The notes under the pieces: generated by a model | What the model was told of the DNA's origin: nothing | The model's input: the letters and a program-made list of their open reading frames with translations, nothing else | Databases searched by the model: none | NCBI RefSeq assembly: GCF_030867145.1 | Contig: NC_134442.1 | Coordinates: 1,317,001 to 1,381,000 of the forward strand | Length of the DNA: 64,000 bases | Reading direction: 5' to 3' | DNA from: Opisthocomus hoazin | Lineage: Eukaryota; Chordata; Aves; Opisthocomiformes; Opisthocomidae | Program-made: the position numbers and the translations under genes | Shown here: piece by piece, positions 25,461 to 39,228 of the stretch | How positions within the stretch are numbered: the first letter of the stretch is position 1 | Layout of the letters: each line of letters starts with the position of its first letter

Positions 25461-26908
25461 CTTCAGTCTCAACCTGCCATCTGGTTCACCTCCGTTTCTG
25501 TCTTGTCTCCTGTCTCTCAGTGCTCTTCCCTCTGCCAGGCACTCTTCCCAGTCACTCCATCACCTGCCAGTGCCTTTCGCTGTTCTCGTGTTTCGATGGC
25601 AGGTGGTACCTTGAAAGCACTGTCCCAGCCATGGGACCTGCACCTATTTCTCTCCTTTCGCCTCTGTGTGCTCTGGCTGCGTGACACTTTCTTTGACCTC
25701 AGAGGCCCTTTGTGCCTGGCTCTCTCCTGCTGCTAAAGCCTGTTCCTGCAAGAGAAGAGGCAATTAGTTGGTGTCTCCTCCCTGCTATCTCACCTGCATC
25801 TCCCTGGCCTGGGCAGCTGGTGGGAACTGTCACCATCAGCCCCAGCTGTCCTAGAAGTCCTCTCCTGGCTCTGGGTGTGCTTGGCATCGAACGTGGTTCC
25901 TGAAGGAGAAGAGCAAAACTCCAAGTAACTCCTGGGCACCAACCTGCTGGGAGAGCTCATTTGAAGGCAGGTTGGCAGCAAGCCCCAAGGCTGCTCCAGG
26001 GGTGCTCCCTGTCCCGAGCTCAGCCACAGGTCCCACACCCGGCTCTCTTGTTACCAAGAGGGATTTGCTTGCATTTTCCTTTTCTTGTAATTCGTGCGTG
26101 GGTGCTGGGAAAAGAGGCAGCAGAAGGACGCACTGGCTAAAACCCCTTCTTACTGCCAGCCATAAAGGTGCCTCTCGCCTGGGAGCACGAGAAGGACCCC
26201 GTGTTACCACTCTCCATTCCTTACAGGCAGTCTGAAGACTATTCACATATTCATTTTCATACACCACCAAAGTTTTAGCCTCATGTCCCAGCAGTTTGTT
26301 TAGAAAAACGTACAATTTAAAAACGTTTTAGAATATCAAGACACCATCTGAAGTCTCCAGCGATGTCTGAAATGTTTTGAGTTGGCTTTGTCCTGTTTCC
26401 TTAGATGCTGAAATATAAGTTAGAACAGCACCACACTCGATCACTTCTCTTTTTTTCACATGTCACACAGTGGAATAGAGATGAGAGATCTCCCAGGGAA
26501 GTGACAAAAAAGCGGGCCCTGAGCTGGAAGCCATGTGTAGCTGTGTCAGCATGGCACTGTGCTCAGAGCTAAAATCAGTACAATACATAGGCAACCAAGC
26601 AGCTCTTTCTGCAAGGTACAATTCCATGTCATACTGACAGAAGTAGATCGTGAGAGTGCCTTGCAATTCTTAAAATGCACAGTATTGCATGGCATAGACA
26701 TGTCTGTTGTCTTTGCCTGCAGCAGAAGGCTGGAGTGGAAGGAAGACACAGAGGAGACTCCTCACAGAGTCAACATGGAATGAGTAAGAAGAGGGGAAAA
26801 AAAGTCCCAGAAGCAAAGGTCAAACACATCACCAAGGCATTAAGCTTATTAGCTTGCGGTGCGGTACAGACTGCTTGTTTTCTTTAATAACACTTGATTT
26901 TGATTGTG
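25461..26908. repeat. Unit-A tail, copy 4
   Basis: Marker state as copy 1. Private changes include gccatgtgtagc near 26533 and cacagtattgc near 26681. Confidence 0.7.
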
Positions 26909-27915
26909 ATAAACCACAATACAAACCAAAACACCATACAGCAGTCAATGCAATAAAAAATACAGTACGTACAATAAACGCAACGCCAGGCCCTGCAATA
27001 CATACCATGCAACTCAACACATACGATACGTACAATACAACACATGCATTGCAATAATGCCGTAGCATGACATACAACACAATATAGGATACAACACCAG
27101 CACCACAACACAACACGCACAGCACATACAATAGAAAATACAACACACGCATCACATACAACACATGCTACAGCATACACTGTGTACTGCATACAGTCAA
27201 ATGCATACAGTACTAAAGACAATACAAACCAAAATACAATGCCTACAACACAAACACAGGATATAGACAAGGCAATCTACGCCACACCATACAACACCGT
27301 ATCATCCAATACCATACAACACACAGTAGGCACCACACGATAAACAATACAATACCGACACAGCATGCAGTACATACAATGCCTGCATACAGTACAGTGC
27401 ATACCCTAACCTTCATCAAATAGAATACAATAGATACAGTGCAGAACATAAAATACAATACACCATATACCATACGTGACAGACAATGCAATGCATACTA
27501 GACAATACAAATCCCAGTAGTCGAGAAAATACAGTACAAGAAACACCATTCCATATATTCTGTACAAAATAATACATAAAATACCTACAATAACATCAAT
27601 GCCTTACTGTACAATACATTAAAGAGAACACGTAAAATACATTATGACACATAAAATACATAAAATGCAATACAAAATGCAGTGTAACATTATACCATAC
27701 AATACCATACCATACAATAGATAACATACAGTACAATATAATACAAACTACAATACAAAGAATACAATAAAAACCAGCAGACCATACCATAGAATACAAT
27801 AAACCCCATACTGTATATACCATACAGCACATGCAATACTTACGAAAAATAAATACCATGCCATGCAATAGAATACATACAGAAAATGCCATACCATAAA
27901 ATAAAGCGCAAAATT
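26909..27915. repeat. G-poor ATACA-type minisatellite, A4
   Basis: Shares gacaatacaaat near 27502 with the A6 block; the others read gacaacacaaat. Confidence 0.92.
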
Positions 27916-28488
27916 CACTCAGCCTTCTCTCCCTAGACTCAGCTTTGTGCCTGTGGATGGAGGCTGCCCATGCTTCACAGACTCCCATGCCCCATGGGCC
28001 AAGTGCCCACCCCTCCTCTGCCACTCCTTGGTACACTTCATGCTTCACACTTCTGATCTTCAGAGCACTGCACCAATATTAACTAATCTTCTCTCAAATT
28101 TCTTTTACCTTCTTCCACATACGCTTCCTGTGTTGTTGCCTCATGAAGATGTCTTTGGCCTGCTCTTGTCCCTGAATTGTTATTTTTTTACTTTGAATTT
28201 GATATGTTATATAATCTGTGGGGTTGATCCCGGGGTTTGATTTATCTTGAAGATCTCAAAATGCAATCCAGCCTTACAATCGATCTATAACAAATGAAGG
28301 ACTATCTTGACATTGCAATAATAGATAAAACAGACTGTCTGAAAGAGGCTTGTGTGCAGCTTGGGTATTTGAGAGGACTAGACTGAAGAAATTCAGAACT
28401 GTCATAACATGACTGCACTAACTTTTCTGGTAATTGTCTGAACCAGTATCAACTAAATTTTGAAAAAAAAAAGCATGTTGGAGGTTGA
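27916..28488. repeat. 573-bp unit-A spacer, copy 5
   Basis: Second haplotype at its left end (cagccttctctc, cagctttgtg), but the A-run next to CR1 is uninterrupted as in copies 1, 2 and 4. A within-spacer mosaic. Confidence 0.8.
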
Positions 28489-31473
28489 TCATAGAATCAC
28501 AGAATCACAGATGGTAGAGGTTGGAAGGGACCTCTGTGGGTCATCTAGTCCAACCCCCCTGCCCAAGCAGGGTCACCTACTATAGGCTGTAGAGGACCTT
28601 GTTCAGGCGGGTCTTGAATATATCCAAGAAGGAGACTCCACAACCTCCCTGGGCAGCCTGTTCCAGTGCTCTGTCACCCTCAGAGGGAAGAAGTTCTTCC
28701 TCATGTTCAGACGGAACTTCCTGTGCTTCAGTTTGTGCCCGTTGCCCCTTGTCCTGTCACTGGGCACTACTGAAAAGAGCTTGGCCCCATCCTACTGACA
28801 CCCACCCTGCAGATATTTGTAAGTATATATTAGGTGCCCTCGCAGCCTTCTCTCTTCAGGCTGAACAAGCCCAGCTCCCTTAGCCTCTCCTTATAGGAGA
28901 GATGTTCCAGTCCCCTCACCATCCTCGTAGCCCTTCGCTGGACTCTCTCCAGTAGCTCTTCATCTTACTTGAACTGGGGAGCCCAGAACTGAACACAGTT
29001 CCAGATGGGGCCTCACCAGGGCAGTGTGAAGGGGAAGACAATCCTCCCTCGACCTGCTGGCCACACTCCTCCTAATGCATCCCAGGATCCCATTAGCTTT
29101 CTTGGCAGCCATGGCATACTGCTTGCTCTTGGTTAACCTGTCGTTCACCAGGACAACCAGATCCCTCTCCGCACAGCTGCTCTCCAGCAGATCCACTCCA
29201 AGCCTGTACTGATGCATGGGGTTGTTCCTCCCCAGGAGCAGGACTCTGCATTTGCCTTTGTTGAACCGCATCAGGTTCCTCTCTGCCCAACTTTCCAGCC
29301 TATCCAGGTCACGCTGAATGGCAGCACAGCCTTCTGGTGTATATACCACACCTCCCAGTTTGGTGTCATCAGCAAATATGCTGAGGGTACATTCAAACTC
29401 TTCATCCAGGTCGTTGATGAAGAAGTGAAACAAGACTGGGCCTAGTACTGACCCCTGAGGGACACCACTAGTTACCGGTCTCCAACTAGACTCAGCGCCG
29501 CTGACTACAACCCTCTGAGTTCTGCCATTCAGACAGTTCTCAATCCACTTCACCAACCACTCATCTAGCCCACACTTCCTGAGCTTCCCTAGGAGGATAT
29601 TATGGGAGACTGTGTCAAAAGCCTTGCTGAAGTCAAGGTAGAAAACATCCACGGCTCTAACTTCATCTAGCCAGCCAGTCATGCCATCGTAGAAAGCTAT
29701 CAGATTAGTCAGGCATGATTTCCCCTTGGTGAAGCCATGCTGACTACTCCTGATAACCTTCTTTTCCTCCACTTGCTTGATGATGGCCTCCAGGATAAGC
29801 TGCTCCATCACCTTTCCCGGGATGGAGGTGAGGCTGACCGGCCTGTAGTTCCCTGGGTCCTGCTTCTTGTCCTTTTAGAAGATTGGAGTGACATTGGCCT
29901 TCCTCCAGTCCTCGGGCACCTCTCCTGTCCTCCAGGACCTCTCAAAGATGATGGAGAGTGGCTCAGCAATGACATCTGCCAGCTCCCTCAGCACTTGTGG
30001 GTGCATTCCATTGGGGCCCATGGATTTGTGGGTATCCAGATTGTTTAATCGATCCCTCACACAGTCCTCCTCAACCAAGGGAAAGTCGTCCTCTCTGTAG
30101 GTTTCTTCTCTTACCTCCAGGGCCTGGGATTCTTGAGGGCCTGCCTTGACACTGAAGACTGAAGCAAAGAAGGCATTCAGTAGCTCTGCCTTCTCTGCAT
30201 CCTCTGTCACCAGGACACCCACCTCATTCAGCAGCGGCCCCACATTGTCCCTAGCCTTTCTTTTGCTGCTGATGTACTTGAAGAAGCCCTTCTTGTTGTT
30301 TTTGACATCCCTTGCCAGCTCCAATTCCAAGTGGGTCTTGGCCTTCCTCGTCACATCCCTGCACGCTCTCACCACGTTTTTGTACTCTTCCCAAGTGGCC
30401 TGCCCCTCTTTCCACATTCCACAGACCTTTCTCTTCCAACTGATCTCCACTAGAATCTCCTTGTTCAACCATGCAGGTCTCCTTCCTCCTTTGTTATACT
30501 TCTTTCTCAGGGGGATGCACCGCTCCTGAGCGTGGAGGAAGTGACATTTAAACAGCGACCAGCACTCTTGGACCTTCCTGCCTTCGAAAGCCCTGGCCCA
30601 TGCGATTCTTCCCAGTAGCTCCCTGAAGACGCCAAAGTTAGCCTTTCTGAGGTCCAAGGTTTTGATCCTGCTTATCGCCCTGCTTCCTCCATGCAGGATT
30701 CTGAACTCGACCATTCCATGGTCACTGCAGCTGAGTCTACCTCCGACCTTCACAGCCTCCACCAGTCCCTCCTTGTTTGTTAATACAAGGTCCAGCAGAG
30801 TGCCTTTCCTTGTGGGTTCCTTCACCACTTGCGTCAGAAAGTTATCGTCGATGCTCTGTAGGAACCGCCTGGATTGTGCCTGCCTAGCTGTATGGTCTTC
30901 CCAGCTGATGTCAGGGTGGTTGAAGTCCCCATGAGAACCAGGGCCTGTGATTTTGAGGCTGCTTGTAGCTGCCTGTAGAAAGCCTCATCAATTTCCTTCT
31001 CCTGGTCAGGTGGCACTGTAATGTCACCCGTGTGAGACTGTCCCTTAATTCTTACCCACAAGCTCTCAACTCGTTCCTCATTTGCCCCCAGGCCAACCTC
31101 AATGCGTTCCAGTTGCTCCCTCACATATAGAGCAACTCCACCACCTCTCCTTGTTGGCCTGTCTTTCCTAAAGGGTCTGTATCCATCCATGACAGCATGC
31201 CAGTCATGCGAGTTGTCCGACCACATTTCTGTGATGGCGACCAAGTCATAGCCGTCCTGCTGTATAATGGCTTCCAGCTCCTCCTGTTTTTGCCCATGCT
31301 ACGTGCGTTGGTATAGACACACTTGAGCTGGGCAGCAAATCTCACCCCTGACCCTGGCACGCCAAACCTGGGCTCTTCCCTAGTGAGCTGGGTGATGTCC
31401 CCTTCCCCCTTTGAACCTCGTTTAAAGCCCTCTCAATGAGCCCCGCCAGCTCTGTTTAAAGCCCTCTCAATAA
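28489..31473 (-). mobile_element. CR1 LINE, copy 5 (inactive)
   Basis: Same insertion, with a tyrosine codon instead of the TAG stop in the endonuclease region, so the stop of copies 1-4 is the derived state. Confidence 0.93.
28580..31360 (-). pseudogene. CR1 ORF2 remnant, copy 5
   Basis: The endonuclease frame is open from 30834 to 31244 (136 residues) with ITEMWSDN, DGYRPFRKDR and GGGVALYVREQLE, the expected order for a CR1 endonuclease. RT pieces at 29875-30828 and 28960-29811. The flanking frameshifts and the TAA after VTPIF still disable it. Confidence 0.9.
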
Positions 31474-32344
31474 TCCCCACAGCCTGTCCGACCTTCTTCT
31501 TGAGAGCCATTCCACATCCTTTTCTGTGTGGCCCCGCTCTGTACCTGCTAGAGGGGTGGGTCTAGCGGCCTGGCTGCTGGCGATGGCAGAAGGGAACACA
31601 GGTCATAGGGACCCCGCAGTTGGAAAGACCGAGTGTCTCGGGCCAGCTCCTGGTGGGAGCGCTGTGTGCGTGCGCAGTGCACTAGCGAACCTGAAGCTGG
31701 CCTAGCTCTCGAGCAAGAGGACAGAGACCTTTTCAGTCCCGTGGGTGGCATGTGGCTGCAGCCTACCTGACTGATCAGCCCCAGCATTCACAGACCTTAC
31801 AAGAGGACCAGGCCTGCCAACCACCGGCCACATCTCCACCTGCTGGAGTCAGGAAGGACTTGGAGGTGCTTGACCACGCATACCCCGAGCTGCTTCCCAC
31901 CTAGGCACGTCCCCTCTGCACTACCTGTTTGGGGGCTGTGGTGATTAGGGACAGGGCTCAGCCAAACAAGCAAAGCTGTCTCTGCCAGAGTGCTCTCCCC
32001 AGAATGACCCCAGCTCTTCCTTCACATATTGCTGAAGTGTGCCCACCTCTCACACCATTCCCTCTTAACCACCTGCAAAAATCTGCTGCTGGCATCACAG
32101 AGTATCCACAGAAGACAAGTGACGTTCTCCAAGGCCACCTTCTGCCTGCTCTAAGCAGATATCGGGCACCACCTTCAGGTCAATTTTTGAAAACCAAAGC
32201 AGCGTGGAGTGCGGTTTGTTTGGGGACGTCTTCTAGTGCCTATGAAGCCATGCTGCTTCCAATTGCACGTCTGTGGCCACGCATAGCAGGCAGTGCGACT
32301 GCCCGCACCAGTGTTGGCCCAGAAGAGCAATGTAGCTGGTAGAC
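31474..32344. repeat. Shared segment S, copy 5
   Basis: A-type marker base; A sequence on both sides. Confidence 0.9.
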
Positions 32345-33792
32345 CTTCAGTCTCAACCTGCCATCTGGTTCACCTCCGTTTCTGTCTTGTCTCCTGTCTC
32401 TCAGTGCTCTTCCCTCTGCCAGGCACTCTTCCCAGTCACTCCATCACCTGCCAGTGCCTTTCGCTGTTCTCGTGTTTCGATGGCAGGTGGTACCTTGAAA
32501 GCACTGTCCCAGCCATGGGACCTGCACCTATTTCTCTCCTTTCGCCTCTTTGTGCTCTGGCTGCGTGACACTTTCTTTGACCTCAGAGGCCCTTTGTGCC
32601 TGGCTCTCTCCTGCTGCTAAAGCCTGTTCCTGCAAGAGAAGAGGCAATTAGTTGGTGTCTCCTCCCTGCTATCTCACCTGCATCTCCCTGGCCTGGGCAG
32701 CTGGTGGGAACTGTCACCATCAGCCCCAGCTGTCCTAGAAGTCCTCTCCTGGCTCTGGGTGTGCTTGGCATCGAACGTGGTTCCTGAAGGAGAAGAGCAA
32801 AACTCCAAGTAACTCCTGGGCACCAACCTGCTGGGAGAGCTCATTTGAAGGCAGGTTGGCAGCAAGCCCCAAGGCTGCTCCAGGGGTGCTCCCTGTCCCG
32901 AGCTCAGCCACAGGTCCCACACCCGGCTCTCTTGTTACCAAGAGGGATTTGCTTGCATTTTCCTTTTCTTGTAATTCGTGCGTGGGTGCTGGGAAAAGAG
33001 GCAGCAGAAGGACGCACTGGCTAAAACCCCTTCTTACTGCCAGCCATAAAGGTGCCTCTCGCCTGGGAGCACGAGAAGGACCCCGTGTTACCACTCTCCA
33101 TTCCTTACAGGCAGTCTGAAGACTATTCACATATTCATTTTCATACACCACCAAAGTTTTAGCCTCATGTCCCAGCAGTTTGTTTAGAAAAACGTACAAT
33201 TTAAAAACGTTTTAGAATATCAAGACACCATCTGAAGTCTCCAGCGATGTCTGAAATGTTTTGAGTTGGCTTTGTCCTGTTTCCTTAGATGCTGAAATAT
33301 AAGTTAGAACAGCACCACACTCGATCACTTCTCTTTTTTTCACATGTCACACAGTGGAATAGAGATGAGAGATCTCCCAGGGAAGTGACAAAAAAGCGGG
33401 CCCTGAGCTGGAAGCCACGTGTAGCTGTGTCAGCATGGCACTGTGCTCAGAGCTAAAATCAGTACAATACATAGGCAACCAAGCAGCTCTTTCTGCAAGG
33501 TACAATTCCATGTCATACTGACAGAAGTAGATTGTGAGAGTGCCTTGCAATTCTTAAAATGCACAATATTGCATGGCATAGACATGTCTGTTGTCTTTGC
33601 CTGCAGCAGAAGGCTGGAGTGGAAGGAAGACACAGAGGAGACTCCTCGCAGAGTCAACATGGAATGAGTAAGAAGAGGGGAAAAAAAGTCCCAGAAGCAA
33701 AGGTCAAACACATCACCAAGGCATTAAGCTTATTAGCTTGCGGTGCGGTACAGACTGCTTGTTTTCTTTAATAACACTTGATTTTGATTGTG
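32345..33792. repeat. Unit-A tail, copy 5
   Basis: Intermediate markers: T and C like copies 1-4 at the first two sites, but T (cgcctctttgtg) at the third, as in the two tails that follow acrosin units. Confidence 0.7.
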
Positions 33793-34799
33793 ATAAACCA
33801 CAATACAAACCAAAATACCATACAGCAGTCAATGCAATAAAAAATACAGTACGTACAATAAACGCAACGCCAGGCCCTGCAATACATACCATGCAACTCA
33901 ACACATACGATACGTACAATACAACACATGCATTGCAATAATGCCGTAGCATGACATACAACACAATATAGGATACAACACCAGCACCACAACACAACAC
34001 GCACAGCACATACAATAGAAAATACAACACACGCATCACATACAACACATGCTACAGCATACACTGTGTACTGCATACAGTCAAATGCATACAGTACTAA
34101 AGACAATACAAACCAAAATACAATGCCTACAACACAAACACAGGATATAGACAAGGCAATCTACGCCACACCATACAACACCGTATCATCCAATACCATA
34201 CAACACACAGTAGGCACCACACGATAAACAATACAATACCGACACAGCATGCAGTACATACAATGCCTGCATACAGTACAGTGCATACCCTAACCTTCAT
34301 CAAATAGAATACAATAGATACAGTGCAGAACATAAAATACAATACACCATATACCATACGTGACAGACAATGCAATGCATACTAGACAACACAAATCCCA
34401 GTAGTCGAGAAAATACAGTACAAGAAACACCATTCCATATATTCTGTACAAAATAATACATAAAATACCTACAATAACATCAATGCCTTACTGTACAATA
34501 CATTAAAGAGAACACGTAAAATACATTATGACACATAAAATACATAAAATGCAATACAAAATGCAGTGTAACATTATACCATACAATACCATACCATACA
34601 ATAGATAACATACAGTACAATATAATACAAACTACAATACAAAGAATACAATAAAAACCAGCAGACCATACCATAGAATACAATAAACCCCATACTGTAT
34701 ATACCATACAGCACATGCAATACTTACGAAAAATAAATACCATGCCATGCAATAGAATACATACAGAAAATGCCATACCATAAAATAAAGCGCAAAATT
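33793..34799. repeat. G-poor ATACA-type minisatellite, A5
   Basis: Private caaaataccat near 33811, where the others read caaaacaccat. Confidence 0.92.
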
Positions 34800-35372
34800 C
34801 ACTCAGCCTTCTCTCCCTAGACTCAGGTTTGTGCCTGTGGATGGAGGCTGCCCATGCTTCACAGACTCCCATGCCCCATGGGCCAAGTGCCCACCCCTCC
34901 TCTGCCACTCCTTGGTACACTTCATGCTTCACACTTCTGATCTTCAGAGCACTGCACCAATATTAACTAATCTTCTCTCAAATTTCTTTTACCTTCTTCC
35001 ACATACGCTTCCTGTGTTGTTGCCTCATGAAGATGTCTTTGGCCTGCTCTTGTCCCTGAATTGTTATTTTTTTACTTTGAATTTGATATGTTATATAATC
35101 TGTGGGGTTGATCCCGGGGTTTGATTTATCTTGAAGATCTCAAAATGCAATCCAGCCTTACAATCGATCTATAACAAATGAAGGACTATCTTGACATTGC
35201 AATAATAGATAAAACAGACTGTCTGAAAGAGGCTTGTGTGCAGCTTGGGTATTTGAGAGGACTAGACTGAAGAAATTCAGAACTGTCATAACATGACTGC
35301 ACTAACTTTTCTGGTAATTGTCTTAACCAGTATCAACTAAATTTTGAAAAAACAAAGCATGTTGGAGGTTGA
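34800..35372. repeat. 573-bp unit-A spacer, copy 6
   Basis: Mosaic: cagccttctctc of the second haplotype followed by caggtttgtg of the first. Private attgtcttaacc near 35318. Confidence 0.8.
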
Positions 35373-38357
35373 TCATAGAATCACAGAATCACAGATGGTA
35401 GAGGTTGGAAGGGACCTCTGTTGGTCATCTAGTCCAACCCCCCTGCCCAAGCAGGGTCACCTACTATAGGCTGTAGAGGACCTTGTTCAGGCGGGTCTTG
35501 AATATCTCCGAGAAGGAGACTCCACAACCTCCCTGGGCAGCCTGTTCCAGTGCTCTGTCACCCTCAGAGGGAAGAAGTTCTTCCTCATGTTCAGACGGAA
35601 CTTCCTGTGCTTCAGTTTGTGCCCGTTGCCCCTTGTCCTGTCACTGGGCACTACTGAAAAGAGCTTGGCCCCATCCTACTGACACCCACCCTGCAGATAT
35701 TTGTAAGTATATATTAGGTGCCCTCGCAGCCTTCTCTCTTCAGGCTGAACAAGCCCAGCTCCCTTAGCCTCTCCTTATAGGAGAGATGTTCCAGTCCCCT
35801 CACCATCCTCGTAGCCCTTCGCTGGACTCTGTCCAGTAGCTCTTCATCTTACTTGAACTGGGGAGCCCAGAACTGAACACAGTTCCAGATGGGGCCTCAC
35901 CAGGGCAGTGTGAAGGGGAAGAAAATCCTCCCTCGACCTGCTGGCCACACTCCTCCTAATGCATCCCAGGATCCCATTAGCTTTCTTGGCAGCCATGGCA
36001 TACTGCTTGCTCATGGTTAACCTGTCGTTCACCAGGACAACCAGATCCCTCTCCGCACAGCTGCTCTCCAGCAGGTCCACTCCAAGCCTGTACTGATGCA
36101 TGGGGTTGTTCCTCCCCAGGAGCAGGACTCTGCATTTGCCTTTGTTGAACCGCATCAGGTTCCTCTCTGCCCAACTTTCCAGCCTATCCAGGTCACGCTG
36201 AATGGCAGCACAGCCTTCTGGTGTATATACCACACCTCCCAGTTTGGTGTCATCAGCAAATATGCTGAGGGTACATTCAAACTCTTCATCCAGGTCGTTG
36301 ATGAAGAAGTGAAACAAGACTGGGCCTAGTACTGACCCCTGAGGGACACCACTAGTTACCGGTCTCCAACTAGACTCAGCGCCGCTGACTACAACCCTCT
36401 GAGTTCTGCCATTCAGACAGTTCTCAATCCACTTCACCAACCACTCATCTAGCCCACACTTCCTGAGCTTCCCTAGGAGGATATTATGGGAGACTGTGTC
36501 GAAAGCCTTGCTGAAGTCAAGGTAGAAAACATCCACGGCTCTAACTTCATCTAGCCAGCCAGTCATGCCATCGTAGAAAGCTATCAGATTAGTCAGGCAT
36601 GATTTCCCCTTGGTGAAGCCATGCTGACTACTCCTGATAACCTTCTTTTCCTCCACTTGCTTGATGATGGCCTCCAGGATAAGCTGCTCCATCACCTTTC
36701 CCGGGATGGAGGTGAGGCTGACCGGCCTGTAGTTCCCTGGGTCCTGCTTCTTGTCCTTTTAGAAGATTGGAGTGACATTGGCCTTCCTCCAGTCCTCGGG
36801 CACCTCTCCTGTCCTCCAGGACCTCTCAAAGATGATGGAGAGTGGCTCAGCAATGACATCTGCCAGCTCCCTCAGCACTTGTGGGTGCATTCCATTGGGG
36901 CCCATGGATTTGTGGGTATCCAGATTGTTTAATCGATCCCTCACACAGTCCTCCTCAACCAAGGGAAAGTCGTCCTCTCTGTAGGTTTCTTCTCTTACCT
37001 CCAGGGCCTGGGATTCTTGAGGGCCTGCCTTGACACTGAAGACTGAAGCAAAGAAGGCATTCAGTAGCTCTGCCTTCTCTGCATCCTCTGTCACCAGGAC
37101 ACCCACCTCATTCAGCAGCGGCCCCACATTGTCCCTAGCCTTTCTTTTGCTGCTGATGTACTTGAAGAAGCCCTTCTTGTTGTTTTTGACATCCCTTGCC
37201 AGCTCCAATTCCAAGTGGGTCTTGGCCTTCCTCGTCACATCCCTGCACGCTCTCACCACGTTTTTGTACTCTTCCCAAGTGGCCTGCCCCTCTTTCCACA
37301 TTCCACAGACCTTTCTCTTCCAACTGATCTCCACTAGAATCTCCTTGTTCAACCATGCAGGTCTCCTTCCTCCTTTGTTATACTTCTTTCTCAGGGGGAT
37401 GCACCGCTCCTGAGCGTGGAGGAAGTGACATTTAAACAGCGACCAGCACTCTTGGACCTTCCTGCCTTCGAAAGCCCTGGCCCATGCGATTCTTCCCAGT
37501 AGCTCCCTGAAGACGCCAAAGTTAGCCTTTCTGAGGTCCAAGGTTTTGATCCTGCTTATCGCCCTGCTTCCTCCATGCAGGATTCTGAACTCGACCATTC
37601 CATGGTCACTGCAGCTGAGTCTACCTCCGACCTTCACAGCCTCCACCAGTCCCTCCTTGTTTGTTAATACAAGGTCCAGCAGAGTGCCTTTCCTTGTGGG
37701 TTCCTTCACCACTTGCGTCAGAAAGTTATCGTCGATGCTCTGTAGGAACCGCCTGGATTGTGCCTGCCTAGCTGTATGGTCTTCCCAGCTGATGTCAGGG
37801 TGGTTGAAGTCCCCATGAGAACCAGGGCCTGTGATTTTGAGGCTGCTTGTAGCTGCCTGTAGAAAGCCTCATCAATTTCCTTCTCCTGGTCAGGTGGCAC
37901 TGTAATGTCACCCGTGTGAGACTGTCCCTTAATTCTTACCCACAAGCTCTCAACTCGTTCCTCATTTGCCCCCAGGCCAACCTCAACGCGTTCCAGTTGC
38001 TCCCTCACATATAGAGCAACTCCACCATCTCTCCTTGTTGGCCTGTCTTTCCTAAAGAGTCTGTAGCCATCCATGACAGCATGCCAGTCATGCGAGTTGT
38101 CCGACCGCGTTTCTGTGATGGCGACCAAGTCATAGCCGTCCTGCTGTATAATGGCTTCCAGCTCCTCCTGTTTTTGCCCATGCTACGTGCGTTGGTATAG
38201 ACACACTTGAGCTGGGCAGCAAATCTCACCCCTGACCCTGGCACGCCAAACCTGGGCTCTTCCCTAGTGAGCTGGGTGATGTCCCCCTCCCCCTTTGAAC
38301 CTCGTTTAAAGCCCTCTCAATGAGCCCCGCCAGCTCTGTTTAAAGCCCTCTCAATAA
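35373..38357 (-). mobile_element. CR1 LINE, copy 6 (inactive)
   Basis: Same insertion. Its 5' end abuts the S segment that leads into acrosin copy 1, so it is the upstream neighbour of that gene, in opposite orientation. Confidence 0.93.
35464..38244 (-). pseudogene. CR1 ORF2 remnant, copy 6
   Basis: Endonuclease frame open at 37718-38128 (ITETRSDN, DGYRLFRKDR). RT pieces at 36759-37712 and 35844-36695. No endonuclease TAG; the common frameshifts and TAA remain. Confidence 0.9.
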
Positions 38358-39228
38358 TCCCCACAGCCTGTCCGACCTTCTTCTTGAGAGCCATTCCACA
38401 TCCTTTTCTGTGTGGCCCCGCTCTGTACCTGCTAGAGGGGTGGGTCTAGCGGCCTGGCTGCTGGCGATGGCAGAAGGGAACACAGGTCATAGGGACCCCG
38501 CAGTTGGAAAGACCGAGTGTCTCGCGCCAGCTCCTGGTGGGAGCGCTGTGTGCGTGCGCAGTGCACTAGCGAACCTGAAGCTGGCCTAGCTCTCGAGCAA
38601 GAGGACAGAGACCTTTTCAGTCCCGTGGGTGGCATGTGGCTGCAGCCTACCTGACTGATCAGCCCCAGCATTCACAGACCTTACAAGAGGACCAGGCCTG
38701 CCAACCACCGGCCACATCTCCACCTGCTGGAGTCAGGAAGGACTTGGAGGTGCTTGACCACGCATACCCCGAGCTGCTTCCCACCTAGGCACGTCCCCTC
38801 TGCACTACCTGTTTGGGGGCTGTGGTGATTAGGGACAGGGCTCAGCCAAACAAGCAAAGCTGTCTCTGCCAGAGTGCTCTCCCCAGAATGACCCCAGCTC
38901 TTCCTTCACATATTGCTGAAGTGTACCCACCTCTCACACCATTCCCTCTTAACCACCTGCAAAAATCTGCTGCTGGCATCACAGAGTATCCACAGAAGAC
39001 AAGTGACGTTCTCCAAGGCCACCTTCTGCCTGCTCTAAGCAGATATCGGGCACCACCTTCAGGTCAATTTTTGAAAACCAAAGCAGCGTGGAGTGCGGTT
39101 TGTTTGGGGACGTCTTCTAGTGCCTATGAAGCCATGCTGCTTCCAATTGCACGTCTGTGGCCACGCATAGCAGGCAGTGCGACTGCCCGCACCAGTGTTG
39201 GCCCAGAAGAGCAATGTAGCTGGTAGAC
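38358..39228. repeat. Shared segment S, copy 6
   Basis: CR1 on its left, acrosin on its right. The marker base at 38525 is C, the state seen in S copies that follow a B unit, although this copy follows an A unit. That places an exchange or conversion near its left end. Confidence 0.9.

Larger units (their letters stand above)
24590..31473. repeat. Tandem unit A4 (6,884 bp)
   Basis: Full A unit containing CR1 copy 5, the first copy without the endonuclease stop. Confidence 0.95.
31474..38357. repeat. Tandem unit A5 (6,884 bp)
   Basis: Last A unit before the first acrosin-bearing unit; contains CR1 copy 6. Confidence 0.95.

Noticed and set aside
3939-38357. Decayed acrosin exons in A units
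   Set aside because: Looked for the AAHC, NDIAL and GDSGG motifs in A-unit translations and found none.
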